The notes under the pieces were generated by a model that was given only the letters and a program-made list of their open reading frames with translations, had not been told where the DNA came from and did no database searches. Position numbers and translations under genes: made by a program. From Bemisia tabaci (lineage: Eukaryota; Arthropoda; Insecta; Hemiptera; Aleyrodidae): DNA of 64,000 nt. Positions 42,301-47,281 of this stretch are shown piece after piece; the first letter of the stretch is position 1, and the number at the start of each line of letters is the position of its first letter. The stretch covers positions 16,355,131 to 16,419,130 of the forward strand of contig NC_092795.1 in the NCBI RefSeq assembly GCF_918797505.1, read 5' to 3'.

Positions 42301-44388
42301 GCTGACGTCACGACCGGTGGAAGTACGACCGGTGGATTTGGTACCACCGATCAGTGATCGGAGTGATCGGTCATTTCTCCGATCACAGCTCCACCGGTGG
42401 ACAACCTAACCTTACTTCAGCCAGATCTCAGGCCAAAAACAAGCAAACAAACGAGAAATCGTGAGTATTTCGCGCCTCCCGCCGTCGCTGAGTCTGATGA
42501 TTCTGCTTGGATCGTCATTGTCGCCTATGTATTGAATTATGTAATATTTTTAGTGATATTTTCCCCCGTACTTTATTTGTAGCAAAAAAGGAGTTAATGC
42601 TGGTACATTGAGTATATATTTGCACTATTGCAGTATCATTGCGGTAAAGGTTTGATGAGAGGAAGAAATCCATTTGTTTACATTGGTGGAAAGTGTGTTC
42701 TTAAACTCCCGACTGATCGCGGGCAATTTCGTACCAAAATGGCGGCCGATGGATTTCCATCGGTGGATTTAGGCAGATCTACCGATGCAGAGCATGGTCT
42801 GGCTGAGGACCACTTATACGCTTCTGGAATGGACTGTTATACAAGGTTATGATTGGACTTTCTGCGATGAGGAGCTACTACTTCTGGTTCATCTGAGAAC
42901 AGAGTGTCTACTAAAACAGGCTACCCAAAAATCAGTACTTTTACAGTACATTCCCGAGAAATTCAGTACCTCCTCAACGGAAAAATTCAGTACTTTTTCA
43001 GTACCTCCATTTGACGAAATTCAAAAATTTGAATTTCTCTCTCAAATTGCGACAAAAATGATAAACATTCCGGACTTACTTGCAAAATCCGCACTATTTC
43101 AGTACTTCCGGACCGCCCTTTAAAATTCGGTACTGCTTGCAGTTTTCCAAACTGCTTCGAAAATTCGAAGCTTTTCTGGGAGAGGCCCCCCGGACCACCC
43201 TTACGCCCCCCCCTCCCTTCGAGGTGTCTGGGTCCGCCTATGAAAAGTCAACAACAATAATGAGTTGTCGTTGAGAAAAATATCCACCATGTTACGGTCA
43301 GGACGTTCACTTATGAAGTAAAAGTGCTATCCTGTCTCGACTGAAAGTTTCATTGTTTTTCCTGTTTTGTTTCTAGCACATTCAAACAGCCTACTCTTGT
43401 TCTTTATCTCTTATCTCTGTTGTGTCTGCTCGAAGACTACCTTCCTTTTAAAACTCTTTTGAATTTTCATCTCAAAGCCTCATTTCCCATTAACGATGCT
43501 CTGTTCAAATCAGTCAACCCTCACTTTTCTGGTAAAGAGGATATTTCTCAGCACTCCTCAGTCCTTATCCCTCTAATGCATTTAACATTTGAACTTTCTA
43601 TGTTTTATTACTACTGTACAAAAAATTATTTCACCAACTCTCCTCTTATCATAAGGATACCTTCTAATTCTCTCGAATCTTGTATTTGTTACGTTTTCAC
43701 TTATCACAAAAGTCACAATCCTCTTCCTTATCTCCTTACGTCACTATTTTTTCACTTTCCTAACATTTCCGCTCGCTCCGTAATAATCACAAGGCTCTTT
43801 GGGACATCAAACATTTTTTTTTTTTTTTTTTATGGAAGATTCGTCAAAACACTAATAATCAATTCTAAAAATTATCTTACAGCAAGGATTAAAACACTTC
43901 GAGGTACCTAAAATCCAAGCCAAAATATTTCACCGAATAAAATGCGACATAAAACAGGCCATCTGCATTTTTGCACTAAAGTAAATAAGAAAAACAAGAT
44001 GGCGGATTTTCCACATCATTAAAAAGAGAGGGAAGTCAGTGGACGTGAACTCTACATTAAATTCAAGTACTTCGAAACCCTGGAATTTACATGGGAAAAG
44101 TTGTCAATCGAACACTCGTCGTGAAAAGTTCTCAATCATACATTCATCAATTGTTCAAGGCCGCCGGAGTCTAACCATCGTACCTCTGCTCATGTTTCAT
44201 TTTCATGATGGAATCCACCGAAGACTGGTATGATATAACAACGGTTAAACGAGAGCAACGCTCCGTGAAAAACGAGGAAAATGCAAATAAAGGGGAAAAC
44301 CTTACCTTCTTTTTTCTCCTATCCTTGTTGGTCACTCCGTTGGTTTCCGCGGCAGGCAACGGGTCAACGCCATTGACGACTCCATTAC
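10642..44388 (-). CDS. larp1: La-related protein 1 (LARP1 / Drosophila larp), 5' end missing; span of 19 exons
   Basis: LARP1 binds poly(A)-binding protein and the m7G cap plus 5' terminal oligopyrimidine tract of ribosomal-protein and translation-factor mRNAs, controlling their stability and translation under mTORC1; it is cytoplasmic. The 19 exons join with matching phases into 1,585 codons. Visible-residue order (residue 1 is the split Gly at the first acceptor): GDWPPL segment 34-39, Gln/Asn/Ser-rich linker 48-130, RG-rich 131-190, La motif about 218-296, PAM2-like motifs at 404-411 and 416-425, [19 protein letters not shown] acidic block about 563-593, DM15 repeats about 805-965, then a 568-residue Lys/Ser/Pro tail to the stop at 10642. 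The La motif and DM15 match the animal LARP1 family closely. The cap-binding Tyr and Glu (RYGYE, 884-888) and the later Tyr (QLYGLEK, 924) are kept, with the same Tyr-to-Tyr spacing of 39 as in human LARP1. The N-terminal exon carrying the usual PW segment and initiator was not found. Introns range from 206 bp to 8.2 kb, largest at the 5' end. Confidence 0.95.
13187..13340 (-). CDS. larp1: LARP1 visible exon 18, post-DM15 basic/Ser segment
   Basis: Encodes [20 protein letters not shown], then [17 protein letters not shown] and [14 protein letters not shown]. Acceptor AATTGTTTCAG (the sequence just upstream is GAAACAATT on the plus strand), donor CTCCT|GTAAGT, phase 1. The RRNRSVSES stretch resembles the basic, phosphorylatable segment after DM15 in other LARP1 proteins (human NHKRHSV). 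Confidence 0.92.
14232..14365 (-). CDS. larp1: LARP1 visible exon 17, DM15 repeat C
   Basis: Encodes [20 protein letters not shown], then [20 protein letters not shown] ending RMRN. It matches the third DM15 hairpin ([14 protein letters not shown] ... KLQEYLGKF). The Tyr of QLYGLEK equals human Y922, also part of the cap pocket. Acceptor TTCTACAG, donor AAT|GTGAGT. Confidence 0.98.
15188..15297 (-). CDS. larp1: LARP1 visible exon 16, DM15 repeat B with cap-binding residues
   Basis: Encodes [19 protein letters not shown], then [17 protein letters not shown]. The Tyr and Glu of the YG-x-E motif (residues 885 and 888) correspond to the residues that sandwich and contact the m7G cap in human LARP1 (Y883, E886). 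Leu is replaced by Tyr between them. Acceptor TTGTTCCAG, donor AATG|GTAAGT. Confidence 0.98.
15889..16033 (-). CDS. larp1: LARP1 visible exon 15, DM15 repeats A/B
   Basis: Encodes [20 protein letters not shown], then [19 protein letters not shown] and IEDAEHGH with a split Arg. Nearly identical to the human [22 protein letters not shown] segment. Acceptor GTGTTTCAG, donor CATAG|GTAAGT. It is separated from the previous exon by an intron holding the pogo/Tigger-like element. Confidence 0.98.
16261..17228. mobile_element. Non-autonomous pogo/Tigger-like element in a LARP1 intron
   Basis: Ends CAGTAAAACCTCGCTAAGTC and GACTTAGCGAGGTTTCACTG are inverted repeats of about 25 bp, flanked by TA on both sides (16259-16260, 17229-17230). 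Tc1/mariner-pogo elements show this TA duplication and a CAGT..AACC start. Subterminal repeats (AAGTCGGTAACCCGCTT and similar) occur at both ends. The 968-bp interior has no transposase and contains a very GC-rich, palindrome-dense core (16853-16945). It lies in the intron between the two DM15 exons 14 and 15. Confidence 0.88.
17709..17857 (-). CDS. larp1: LARP1 visible exon 14, DM15 repeat A
   Basis: Encodes [20 protein letters not shown], then [19 protein letters not shown] and HKYHDRCLK. The [22 protein letters not shown] block starts the DM15 (LARP1 C-terminal) domain, a helical-hairpin repeat that binds capped TOP RNA. Acceptor CTTACGCAG, donor AAAG|GTAATT. Confidence 0.97.
18736..18944 (-). 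CDS. larp1: LARP1 visible exon 13
   Basis: Encodes [20 protein letters not shown] and then [20 protein letters not shown], ending [10 protein letters not shown]. The KTRHSxNPPxExHVGWVMDxREHRPRT block is a LARP1 signature just before the DM15 region. Acceptor CACTATCAG, donor ATGAG|GTTTGC (weak), giving a Ser codon split across the next junction. Confidence 0.95.
19497..19676 (-). CDS. larp1: LARP1 visible exon 12
   Basis: Exactly 60 codons, phase 0 at both ends: [20 protein letters not shown], then [20 protein letters not shown], ending KKIDDIPT. It aligns with human EVENFKKLNMISREQFDTLTPE. Acceptor TTTTGTAACAG, donor ACT|GTGAGT. The poly-Pro run (VPPPPPP) is not strongly conserved. Confidence 0.94.
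20452..20665 (-). CDS. larp1: LARP1 visible exon 11
   Basis: Encodes [20 protein letters not shown], then [20 protein letters not shown] and [20 protein letters not shown]. The family pattern DYEI-x-D-x-D-LNK-IL-I-VTQTP followed by INDGLYYYEQDLW is clear. Acceptor TTTTTGTTCAG, donor AAG|GTTTGT (non-consensus +3 to +5, supported by homology and phase). Confidence 0.95.
21469..21626 (-). CDS. larp1: LARP1 visible exon 10, FQFDEEL segment
   Basis: Encodes [15 protein letters not shown]..., then [19 protein letters not shown] and NQFTEW. The human counterpart has EELDFLFDEEME and FTAWSDEESDYE in the same order. Acceptor TTTTCTGCAG. The donor TG|GTCAGT splits the Trp codon and is a weaker GTCAGT type, but it is the only site that keeps the conserved [12 protein letters not shown] reading. 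Confidence 0.94.
22409..22512 (-). CDS. larp1: LARP1 visible exon 9, acidic linker
   Basis: Encodes [13 protein letters not shown], then [20 protein letters not shown]. Acceptor CTTTTTGCAG, donor CAG|GTAAGA, split 2 + 34 codons. It reads into VNRRRTKS in the next exon, equivalent to the human SENWIEVKKR segment before the acidic block. Confidence 0.92.
22735..23350 (-). CDS. larp1: LARP1 visible exon 8, Met/Pro/Ala repeat and two PAM2-like motifs
   Basis: 205 codons. It starts [14 protein letters not shown], matching the family's EKWPLPP segment after the La motif. A low-complexity run of [12 protein letters not shown] units follows (about residues 333-362), then a Pro-rich stretch. Next come NINPAEFIP (404-411) and [10 protein letters not shown] (416-425; bases 22952-22981), then an acidic Glu/Ala/Thr block with [10 protein letters not shown]. 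The two NP-x-x-F-x-P motifs sit where human LARP1 has NCPEFVP, its PABP-interacting motif. Donor CTG|GTAAGA, phase 1. Confidence 0.94.
23847..24033 (-). CDS. larp1: LARP1 visible exon 7, La motif core
   Basis: Encodes [19 protein letters not shown], followed by [18 protein letters not shown] and [21 protein letters not shown]. This is the winged-helix La motif, with the hallmark YYFS-xx-NL-x-x-D-x-F-LRRKM and GFLP-x-x-IASFHRV blocks. In the LARP1 family it binds poly(A) and pyrimidine-rich RNA. Acceptor CTTTTCCAG, donor AAG|GTAAGT. It is the most conserved part of the N-terminal half. Confidence 0.98.
24806..24924 (-). CDS. larp1: LARP1 visible exon 6, start of La motif
   Basis: Encodes [20 protein letters not shown]..., then LTELIKKQ with two bases of the next codon. 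It corresponds to the human LARP1 stretch ending YIKRQIEYYFS. Acceptor TACTCACAG, donor AAAT|GTAAGT. The split codon makes Ile of the IEYYFSEEN core with the next exon. The preceding intron, 206 bp, is the shortest in the gene. Confidence 0.95.
25131..25309 (-). CDS. larp1: LARP1 visible exon 5, RG-rich segment
   Basis: Encodes [19 protein letters not shown], then Arg/Gly/Tyr-rich sequence ([19 protein letters not shown]) ending FPADFSN. Acceptor TGATTTCAG, donor AAC|GTAAGG. Human LARP1 has an (RG)n run at the same place before the La motif. Such segments bind RNA weakly and are common arginine-methylation targets in this family (known from the family, not shown here). Confidence 0.93.
25450..25684. 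mobile_element. Near-perfect foldback element with ~105-bp arms
   Basis: Left and right halves are inverted copies: GCTGATTCA...TTGCTAAAAACAGTGAGTGC on the left, and GCACTCACTGTTTTTAGCAA...TGAATCAGC on the right. The ends are TACATGGAAAA and TTTTCCGTGTA, so a TA duplication is likely (mariner-like). The loop is about 17 bp (TTGTAAACTAATTTAAC). It lies in LARP1 visible intron 4, 140 bp upstream of exon 5, and would form a long RNA hairpin in the pre-mRNA. Confidence 0.88.
26434..26996. mobile_element. Inverted-repeat element with three copies of a 25-bp end (family F)
   Basis: Left end GTGAGTTCGAAAACACACCA (then ACTCG). Its inverse CGAGTTGGTGTGTTTTCG occurs twice, at about 26628-26650 and 26972-26996. 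The region is therefore either one 563-bp element with an internal end or a 222-bp element (26434-26655) next to a longer version. A decayed relative lies at about 38271-38410. In LARP1 visible intron 4. Confidence 0.75.
27872..27964 (-). CDS. larp1: LARP1 visible exon 4, basic linker
   Basis: Encodes [17 protein letters not shown]... followed by RPRDQNRSN. Acceptor TTTTTACAG, donor AAATG|GTAAAG (weaker +5 position). It is 93 bp, split 2 + 30 codons + 1. It joins the previous exon as Thr and the next as Gly, keeping the frame. Basic and Asn-rich, leading into the RG-rich segment. Confidence 0.88.
28086..28248. mobile_element. hAT-like MITE CAGTGGCGTGGCG (family E, copy 1)
   Basis: Starts CAGTGGCGTGGCG and ends CTTGCCACTG, with CGATGTATTGATTGATATG near the left end. 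Flanks ATTAAGTG and ATCAAGAG agree at 6 of 8 positions, consistent with an old 8-bp duplication. In LARP1 visible intron 3. Confidence 0.75.
30352..30600. mobile_element. MITE family A, copy 2
   Basis: Same TIRs as the 1167-1418 copy (CTGCCGTGCTAAGGAAAAAC left, CTAAGAACGGCAG right) and the same interior order (GAGTTGCCAAATTTCCTC, then AAATTATCTGAGAAAT). In LARP1 visible intron 3, 125 bp downstream of exon 3. Confidence 0.85.
30727..30883 (-). CDS. larp1: LARP1 visible exon 3, Gln/Asn/Ser-rich linker
   Basis: Encodes [17 protein letters not shown]... ending in SDRRKK plus one base. Acceptor GTTGCAG, donor AAAA|GTAAGT. The start is phase 0 and the end phase 1, fitting its neighbours. The Asn/Gly/Ser-rich sequence is disordered linker, poorly conserved in the family; human LARP1 has a basic Lys-rich run in a comparable place. 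Confidence 0.88.
30986..31241. mobile_element. hAT-like MITE CAG(G/A)GTGTCTACT (family C, copy 1)
   Basis: Starts CAGAGTGTCTACTCAAACAG and ends CTTGTAGACACTCTG. The interior has the family's CAGTACTTTTTCAGTACCTC and TTCAGTACTTCCGGACC motifs. Flanks CCACTAA and CCACTCA agree at 6 of 7 positions. In LARP1 visible intron 2. Confidence 0.82.
32511..32801. mobile_element. hAT-like MITE (family C, copy 2) with perfect 8-bp TSD
   Basis: Starts CAGGGTATCTACTAAAACAG and ends CTTGTAAACACCCTG. It is flanked by GTTCGGTG at 32503-32510 and 32802-32809. This perfect 8-bp duplication assigns the whole family to hAT-type transposition. In LARP1 visible intron 2. Confidence 0.9.
33138..33331. mobile_element. 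MITE with TIR YAGACGAAAGGACGTAAC (family L, copy 1)
   Basis: TATACGAAAGGACGTAAC on the left is inverted by GTTACTTTCCTTTCGTCTG on the right. A longer copy is at 59244-59521. In LARP1 visible intron 2, abutting a family D element. Confidence 0.65.
33342..33574. mobile_element. MITE family D (GTGGATCGAGTCAAT), copy 1
   Basis: Left GGTGGATCGAGTCAATGGGA, right GGTTGACTTGATCTACTCTG, 233 bp as in the other copies. The inner motif ATTTCATGTCCGAACTCTC is the inverse of AGAGAAGTCGGACATGAAAT in copy 2. In LARP1 visible intron 2. Confidence 0.78.
34020..34262. repeat. 27-bp minisatellite, about nine units
   Basis: Tandem units of TTACGTTACAACTTTAACGT plus TGCAAAC, near-perfect in the first five units and decayed at the right. 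Each unit holds the palindromes AACGTT and TAACGTTA-like sites. One frame stays open as a TYVTTLTLQ repeat, explained by the 27-bp period being divisible by three. In LARP1 visible intron 2. Confidence 0.92.
35292..35524. mobile_element. MITE family D, copy 2
   Basis: CACAGTGGATCGAGTCAATT on the left and ATGGACTTGATCCACTGTG on the right, 233 bp. The interior shares GTCGGACATGAAATTTTTGA and TTATAA-CGTTT-AAAGTTTCC with copies 1 and 3. In LARP1 visible intron 2. Confidence 0.82.
35677..35777. mobile_element. 101-bp foldback with double stem
   Basis: Outer arms CTTAAGGTGATTCG and CGAATCACTTTAAG; inner arms TCTGGCGTGGTCGAA and TTCGATCACGCCAGA. The ends TTAAGGTG and CACTTTAA may be the element ends of a very short MITE. 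In LARP1 visible intron 2, next to the family B copy. Confidence 0.7.
35789..36247. mobile_element. hAT-like element (family B, copy 2), diverged
   Basis: Matches the 1510-1956 element along its length, including ACCCAAACGAACGAT, GGATCCTGCGATGTCTGTC and the inner TIR GATGTCGTAACTCTGGGT. The right end has decayed (GTGTAAAGGGTTTATTA instead of GTATAGAGGGACTCTA) and no target-site duplication is left, so it is older. It lies in LARP1 visible intron 2. Confidence 0.85.
36646..36878. mobile_element. MITE family D, copy 3
   Basis: CACAGTGGATCGAGTCAATT left, ATTCGATCCACTGTG right, 233 bp. The flanks contain CGGGCGCA (36640-36647) and GGGGCGCA (36879-36886), 7 of 8 matching, suggesting an 8-bp duplication offset by the terminal two bases. 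In LARP1 visible intron 2. Confidence 0.82.
36920..37084. mobile_element. hAT-like foldback MITE (family E, copy 2) with perfect 8-bp TSD
   Basis: CAGTGGCGTAGCG...CCACGCCATTG, 165 bp. It is palindromic over nearly its whole length: GATATATCGATTGTTATGGC on the left, GCCATAACAATCGATACATC on the right. Flanked by GACTAGAA at 36912-36919 and 37085-37092. The near-perfect arms suggest it is young or recently converted. In LARP1 visible intron 2. Confidence 0.92.
37114..37553. mobile_element. hAT-like MITE (family C, copy 3) with internal insertion
   Basis: CAGGGTGTCTAATAGAACAG left, ACTAATGGACACCCTG right. At 440 bp it is about 150 bp longer than other copies. The extra stretch (about 37305-37435) lies between the GCGACAAAAATGAC and AATTCCGGACCTTCTTGCG blocks that are adjacent elsewhere. 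In LARP1 visible intron 2. Confidence 0.8.
39049..39105 (-). CDS. larp1: LARP1 visible exon 2, GDWPPL segment
   Basis: A 57-bp exon encoding [19 protein letters not shown]. It has a pyrimidine-rich acceptor (CCTTTTTCAG) and donor GAG|GTAAGC, with both ends in phase 0. Human LARP1 has a similar Asp-rich segment ending NWPTPGE after a basic KQRKGSK stretch, matching the DRRKKK that ends the previous exon. Human-fly similarity is low here, so the assignment rests on position, splice signals, phase and the WP core. Confidence 0.85.
39106..42248. other. LARP1 visible intron 1, left part: nothing distinct
   Basis: No element ends, exons or long repeats were recognised in this 3.1-kb stretch. A palindromic 8-mer-rich patch (CTGATCGATCGATCAGAG at about 40113-40130) is short. 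Confidence 0.45.
42249..42400. repeat. Cluster of GATCGGTGG/CCACCGATC motifs
   Basis: Within 150 bp the motif GATCGGTGG, its inverse CCACCGATC and the variant CGACCGGTGG appear about eight times, beginning with the palindrome GATCGGTGGTACCGCCGATC. A weaker cluster (CCATCGGTGG, CTACCGATG) follows at 42745-42790. These may be subterminal repeats of a DNA transposon whose ends I cannot fix. Confidence 0.6.
42900..43135. mobile_element. hAT-like MITE (family C, copy 4), right end lost
   Basis: CAGAGTGTCTACTAAAACAG at the left, with the family interior (CAGTACTTTTTCAGTACCTC, TTCAGTACTTCCGGACC). The right terminal GTAGACACCCTG is missing. In LARP1 visible intron 1. Confidence 0.75.
43136..44305. 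other. LARP1 visible intron 1, right part: no second gene supported
   Basis: Contains a 163-codon plus-strand open frame (43420-43911) over pyrimidine-biased sequence with a poly-T run. It shows no family resemblance. No exon or element ends recognised. Confidence 0.45.
44306..44388 (-). CDS. larp1: LARP1 visible exon 1 (acceptor-bounded, or an alternative first exon)
   Basis: Encodes [14 protein letters not shown]...DRRKKK. The donor is AAG|GTAAGG and the acceptor TTCTTCCAG|GT, so the first codon is split 1+2. The reading frame runs in phase 0 into the next exon. An in-frame ATG lies just upstream at 44405-44407 with a fair start context (A at -3, G at +4); reading through the acceptor gives MVYILPG before NGVV. 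Either the acceptor is used and an upstream coding exon is missing, or this ATG starts a short isoform. The human protein has about 150-200 residues before the equivalent point, which favours a missing exon. Confidence 0.72.
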
Positions 44389-44914
44389 CTGGAAGAATAT
44401 AAACCATCGTCAGACCGTGTTCGGCAAGAGGAAAAACTCGTGGATCAACACAGAAAAATACGCTATCTCAACTGAAATATAACTTCTGATAAATCAAAAA
44501 ACAACTTCAAGCAAAATAAGAAAAGAAATCGGCCGAGAAAGGCCTGAAATCGTAGTCGAAAACGCGCGTCTTGCGGGAGGAACGAAACAACTGGCTTTCA
44601 GTACGGTTGGAAATCGTCATTTGAACAGGACAAACCGTGCACGACAGACTGAGGACCTGAAAAATGGCTGAAACCATGGACCGGCAGGACGGTGCTCGGT
44701 TGCCAGATGGGACGAAAATCAGAGAATTGGCGCTGAAAATGTTCAGCTGTACCGTGCATTCAAAATTGAGTAAAACATTTTCCAAGATGACCAAGAAAAA
44801 TCGTGGAACATTTCAAACCTTTCTATTTTCCTCTGGAAAATACAGCATGCGCGGGTATTTCGAACCGCTGGAACCAAAGGGCTTGTCGTGATAAAACATC
44901 TTTACATTTTAAAC

Positions 44915-45254
44915 TTGAGGCATTTTTCGGTAAAAGGGCGTATGAGACTTGTAATGCGGTTAAGATTGTGCAACGTAGTTCTCTATTTGGACGTATTTAT
45001 GCTAAAAGGAACTATTTTGCACGCAAACACTAAGCACTTAGTTCCTTTTAGCATAAATACGTCCAGTTTTAAGTAACTTATCCGGCAGTTCTACTATGAA
45101 TTTTCCCGGAATTTGCTTCCAGTTTTTCCGCACTTTTGTAAGGAGGTGAGTAGACTGTGAATGAATTTCATCTGCCGCAAACGCTATGAAAAATGGCGTG
45201 CAATCTTAGCAGCATTGCAAACCTCATTTGCTCTTTTACCGAAAAATGCCTCAA
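44915..45254. mobile_element. Inverted-repeat element TTGAGGCATTTTTCGGTAAA (family I, copy 1)
   Basis: Left TTGAGGCATTTTTCGGTAAA with AGGGCGTATGAGACTTG; right end GCTCTTTTACCGAAAAATGC with CTCAA. Inside, at about 44989-45064, lies a second 25-bp perfect inverted repeat (GGACGTATTTATGCTAAAAG / CTTTTAGCATAAATACGTCC), probably another small element. Confidence 0.8.
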
Positions 45255-45711
45255 TTTATTAGCTTAAGCGATATACTTCCTTCTTTTATCTTTAATCTGG
45301 CAACGTTGGAATTCTTATCACAGATGCTCCGATGGCCGGCGGGGGTTTGTTGTCACCTTGCCGAAACCGAAGCGAAGATACGCCGATAACGATCTCGCTC
45401 GACGAAGTTGCCAATACTAGGGAAAATTTCCCCGAAAATCCCCGCACAAGTTGGGAATAATCTCCCTTCGTTGCTGCATTGCAACCGCGGCAAGCTCTTT
45501 ATCATTTCTTCGACTCTCTAACCCACCTCTTCAGAATTAGAACCGAAGAACCGACAAATAAAGGTGGGCAACGCGATACCTGCGCAGTTGATGGGCTCAT
45601 CGATAACTGCATCGATGACTACGTCATTCGATTGATCGAAATATAAATCCGGCACAAAGGAAGGCGAAACGATTAAGGAGAAATAGAACTAAAGAAAATA
45701 TAACATAATAA

Positions 45712-45974
45712 GTGAGGAGTTCTTTGGGAAAAGGGCGTATAAGACTTGCAATGCTGCTGAGATTGTGCGACTTTGTATACAATTTGCAGCGAAATCAGTT
45801 ACACGCACATGTAATTATTTTCACAGAAAAATAAATTAAAAATAAGATTTTTTCAGAAAAAAATTCCTAAGCAGTAAGGTTTTTGAACTGTTCCACTAGA
45901 AACGATGCCCTAAGTGGCACAATCTTGGCAGCATTGCAAGTCTTATACGCCCTTGTTTCAAAGAATTCCTCAAT
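45712..45974. mobile_element. Inverted-repeat element (family I, copy 2)
   Basis: Left TGAGGAGTTCTTTGGGAAAA with GGGCGTATAAGACTTGCAAT; right ATTGCAAGTCTTATACGCCC with AAAGAATTCCTCAA. It abuts a third family I copy that begins TTGAGGACTTCTTCGATAAA at about 45977. Confidence 0.82.
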
Positions 45975-45998
45975 TGTTGAGGACTTCTTCGATAAAAT

Positions 45999-47272
45999 GC
46001 TTCCAGGACTTTGTGTCCACCTACCTTTCGTCCATTAAATACATGTCCACCGCTATTTATGTCCACTAAACGTTAAGTCCAGTCTTCATTAAGTCCACAT
46101 GATTTAATGTCCAACCATGAATACGTCCAAAATTGTCCAAATTGTGGACATCTTATGTCCACATTTTTTTCTTCTCATTTAAATGACAGGAACCACCTCA
46201 AGAATAAATGCATACTACTACTAGTTAGTTAGTTAGTTAGTTTGAGGCGTTCAACGTCACATGCTATTAACGGCTTTACTGAGACTTTAGAAAATAGGAG
46301 TATATACGAAAATTTAGATTTTTAAATTAAGAGAGGTGAAGAGCTCCTTCATTCTTAAAAACATTTCATTCATGAATCAAGTCATGAAAGAGAACAGACT
46401 CTAAGAGCAGATAAAAACATTTGTTCATGTGTACACTGTACGGATATGATAAGATGAAAACCAAAGCGGGAGCCTAGGAAACGCTCCAATGCCAAATTAA
46501 ACATTTTTCAGTAACAGATGCAGTCAAAATTGAAAGTCCTCTTTAACTAGTTATTTCGTGCACCTTCAATCTTGTAGGGTACTGTGCAACGCCTCTGACG
46601 CGAAATAGTTGCTTACAGCGTTGCGGCGCGGCAGGGAACCAGCGCGACACGCGCATAGGCGCCTACAAACCTAACGGGATACTTCACGCGTTGCGCAATG
46701 CGTGAAGTATCCCGTTAGGTTTGTAGGCGCCAGTGCGCGTTCTGCGCTACTAACACGCCGCTCCACTCTGTGTTAGGTTCTAATATTTAAACTCGCGGAG
46801 TCAGCGTTTTTCAACTCATGATTTTGAAATGTTTCCACTCTCTGCATTGATTGTTTGTTGTGATTTGTTTTTAAAATGAAGTAATCAATTTCATTTAAAA
46901 AAAAGAATGTGCATTCAAAGCATATTTTAGATCGGAAATTTCAAGGATAGAAATGAAACCAAGTATTTACCAAAGACAATTTGAAAAGATGAATCAAAAG
47001 AAGAAATTAGCATTTCATTTAAAATATGAGTTACGATAACAACACCTCATTCTCTCTTCATTTTCTCATTTCGATATTGTCAATATAATTTTACACACGG
47101 ACTAAAATATGACGCTTGAATTTGATTTAAGTGGACTTTACATTTGAGGACTTAACTTTGTGAACGTTTAAGTCATGGACTTAACAATAGTGTGGGCTTT
47201 AGAACTGTGGACGTAAAAATTGTGGACGAAAAGTCTGTGGACGTAAAAAAAGTGGACAGAAAGTCCGCGTAC
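45999..47272. mobile_element. Mutator-like non-autonomous element with 9-bp TSD and GTCCAC subterminal repeats
   Basis: Flanked by CGATAAAAT at 45990-45998 and 47273-47281, a 9-bp target-site duplication as in Mutator-like elements. Both ends, over about 150-170 bp, consist of degenerate tandem copies of GTCCAC/GTCCA on the left and GTGGAC/TGGAC on the right (e.g. GGACTTTGTGTCCACC versus GTGGACAGAAAGTCC). The 1.27-kb interior has no transposase and contains the palindrome at 46658-46731. The element split a family I copy: the sequence right of it (ACCGCATGAGGCTTACAACG) continues that family. Confidence 0.8.
46658..46731. repeat. Perfect 32-bp stem palindrome, 10-bp loop
   Basis: GGCGCCTACAAACCTAACGG...TTCACGC is exactly inverted by GCGTGAA...CCGTTAGGTTTGTAGGCGCC around GTTGCGCAAT. 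It is GC-rich against AT-rich surroundings, and its core is shared with the tandem unit at 3055-3205. It sits inside the Mutator-like element. Confidence 0.92.
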
Positions 47273-47281
47273 CGATAAAAT

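Noticed and set aside
43420..43911. 163-codon plus-strand frame
   Set aside because: Pyrimidine-biased with a poly-T run, no recognisable motif, and lies in a LARP1 intron.
44507..44794. Possible LARP1 exon starting after CCATTTTTCAG on the minus strand
   Set aside because: The acceptor-like site is good, but no frame gives LARP1-like sequence and no donor restores phase 1.
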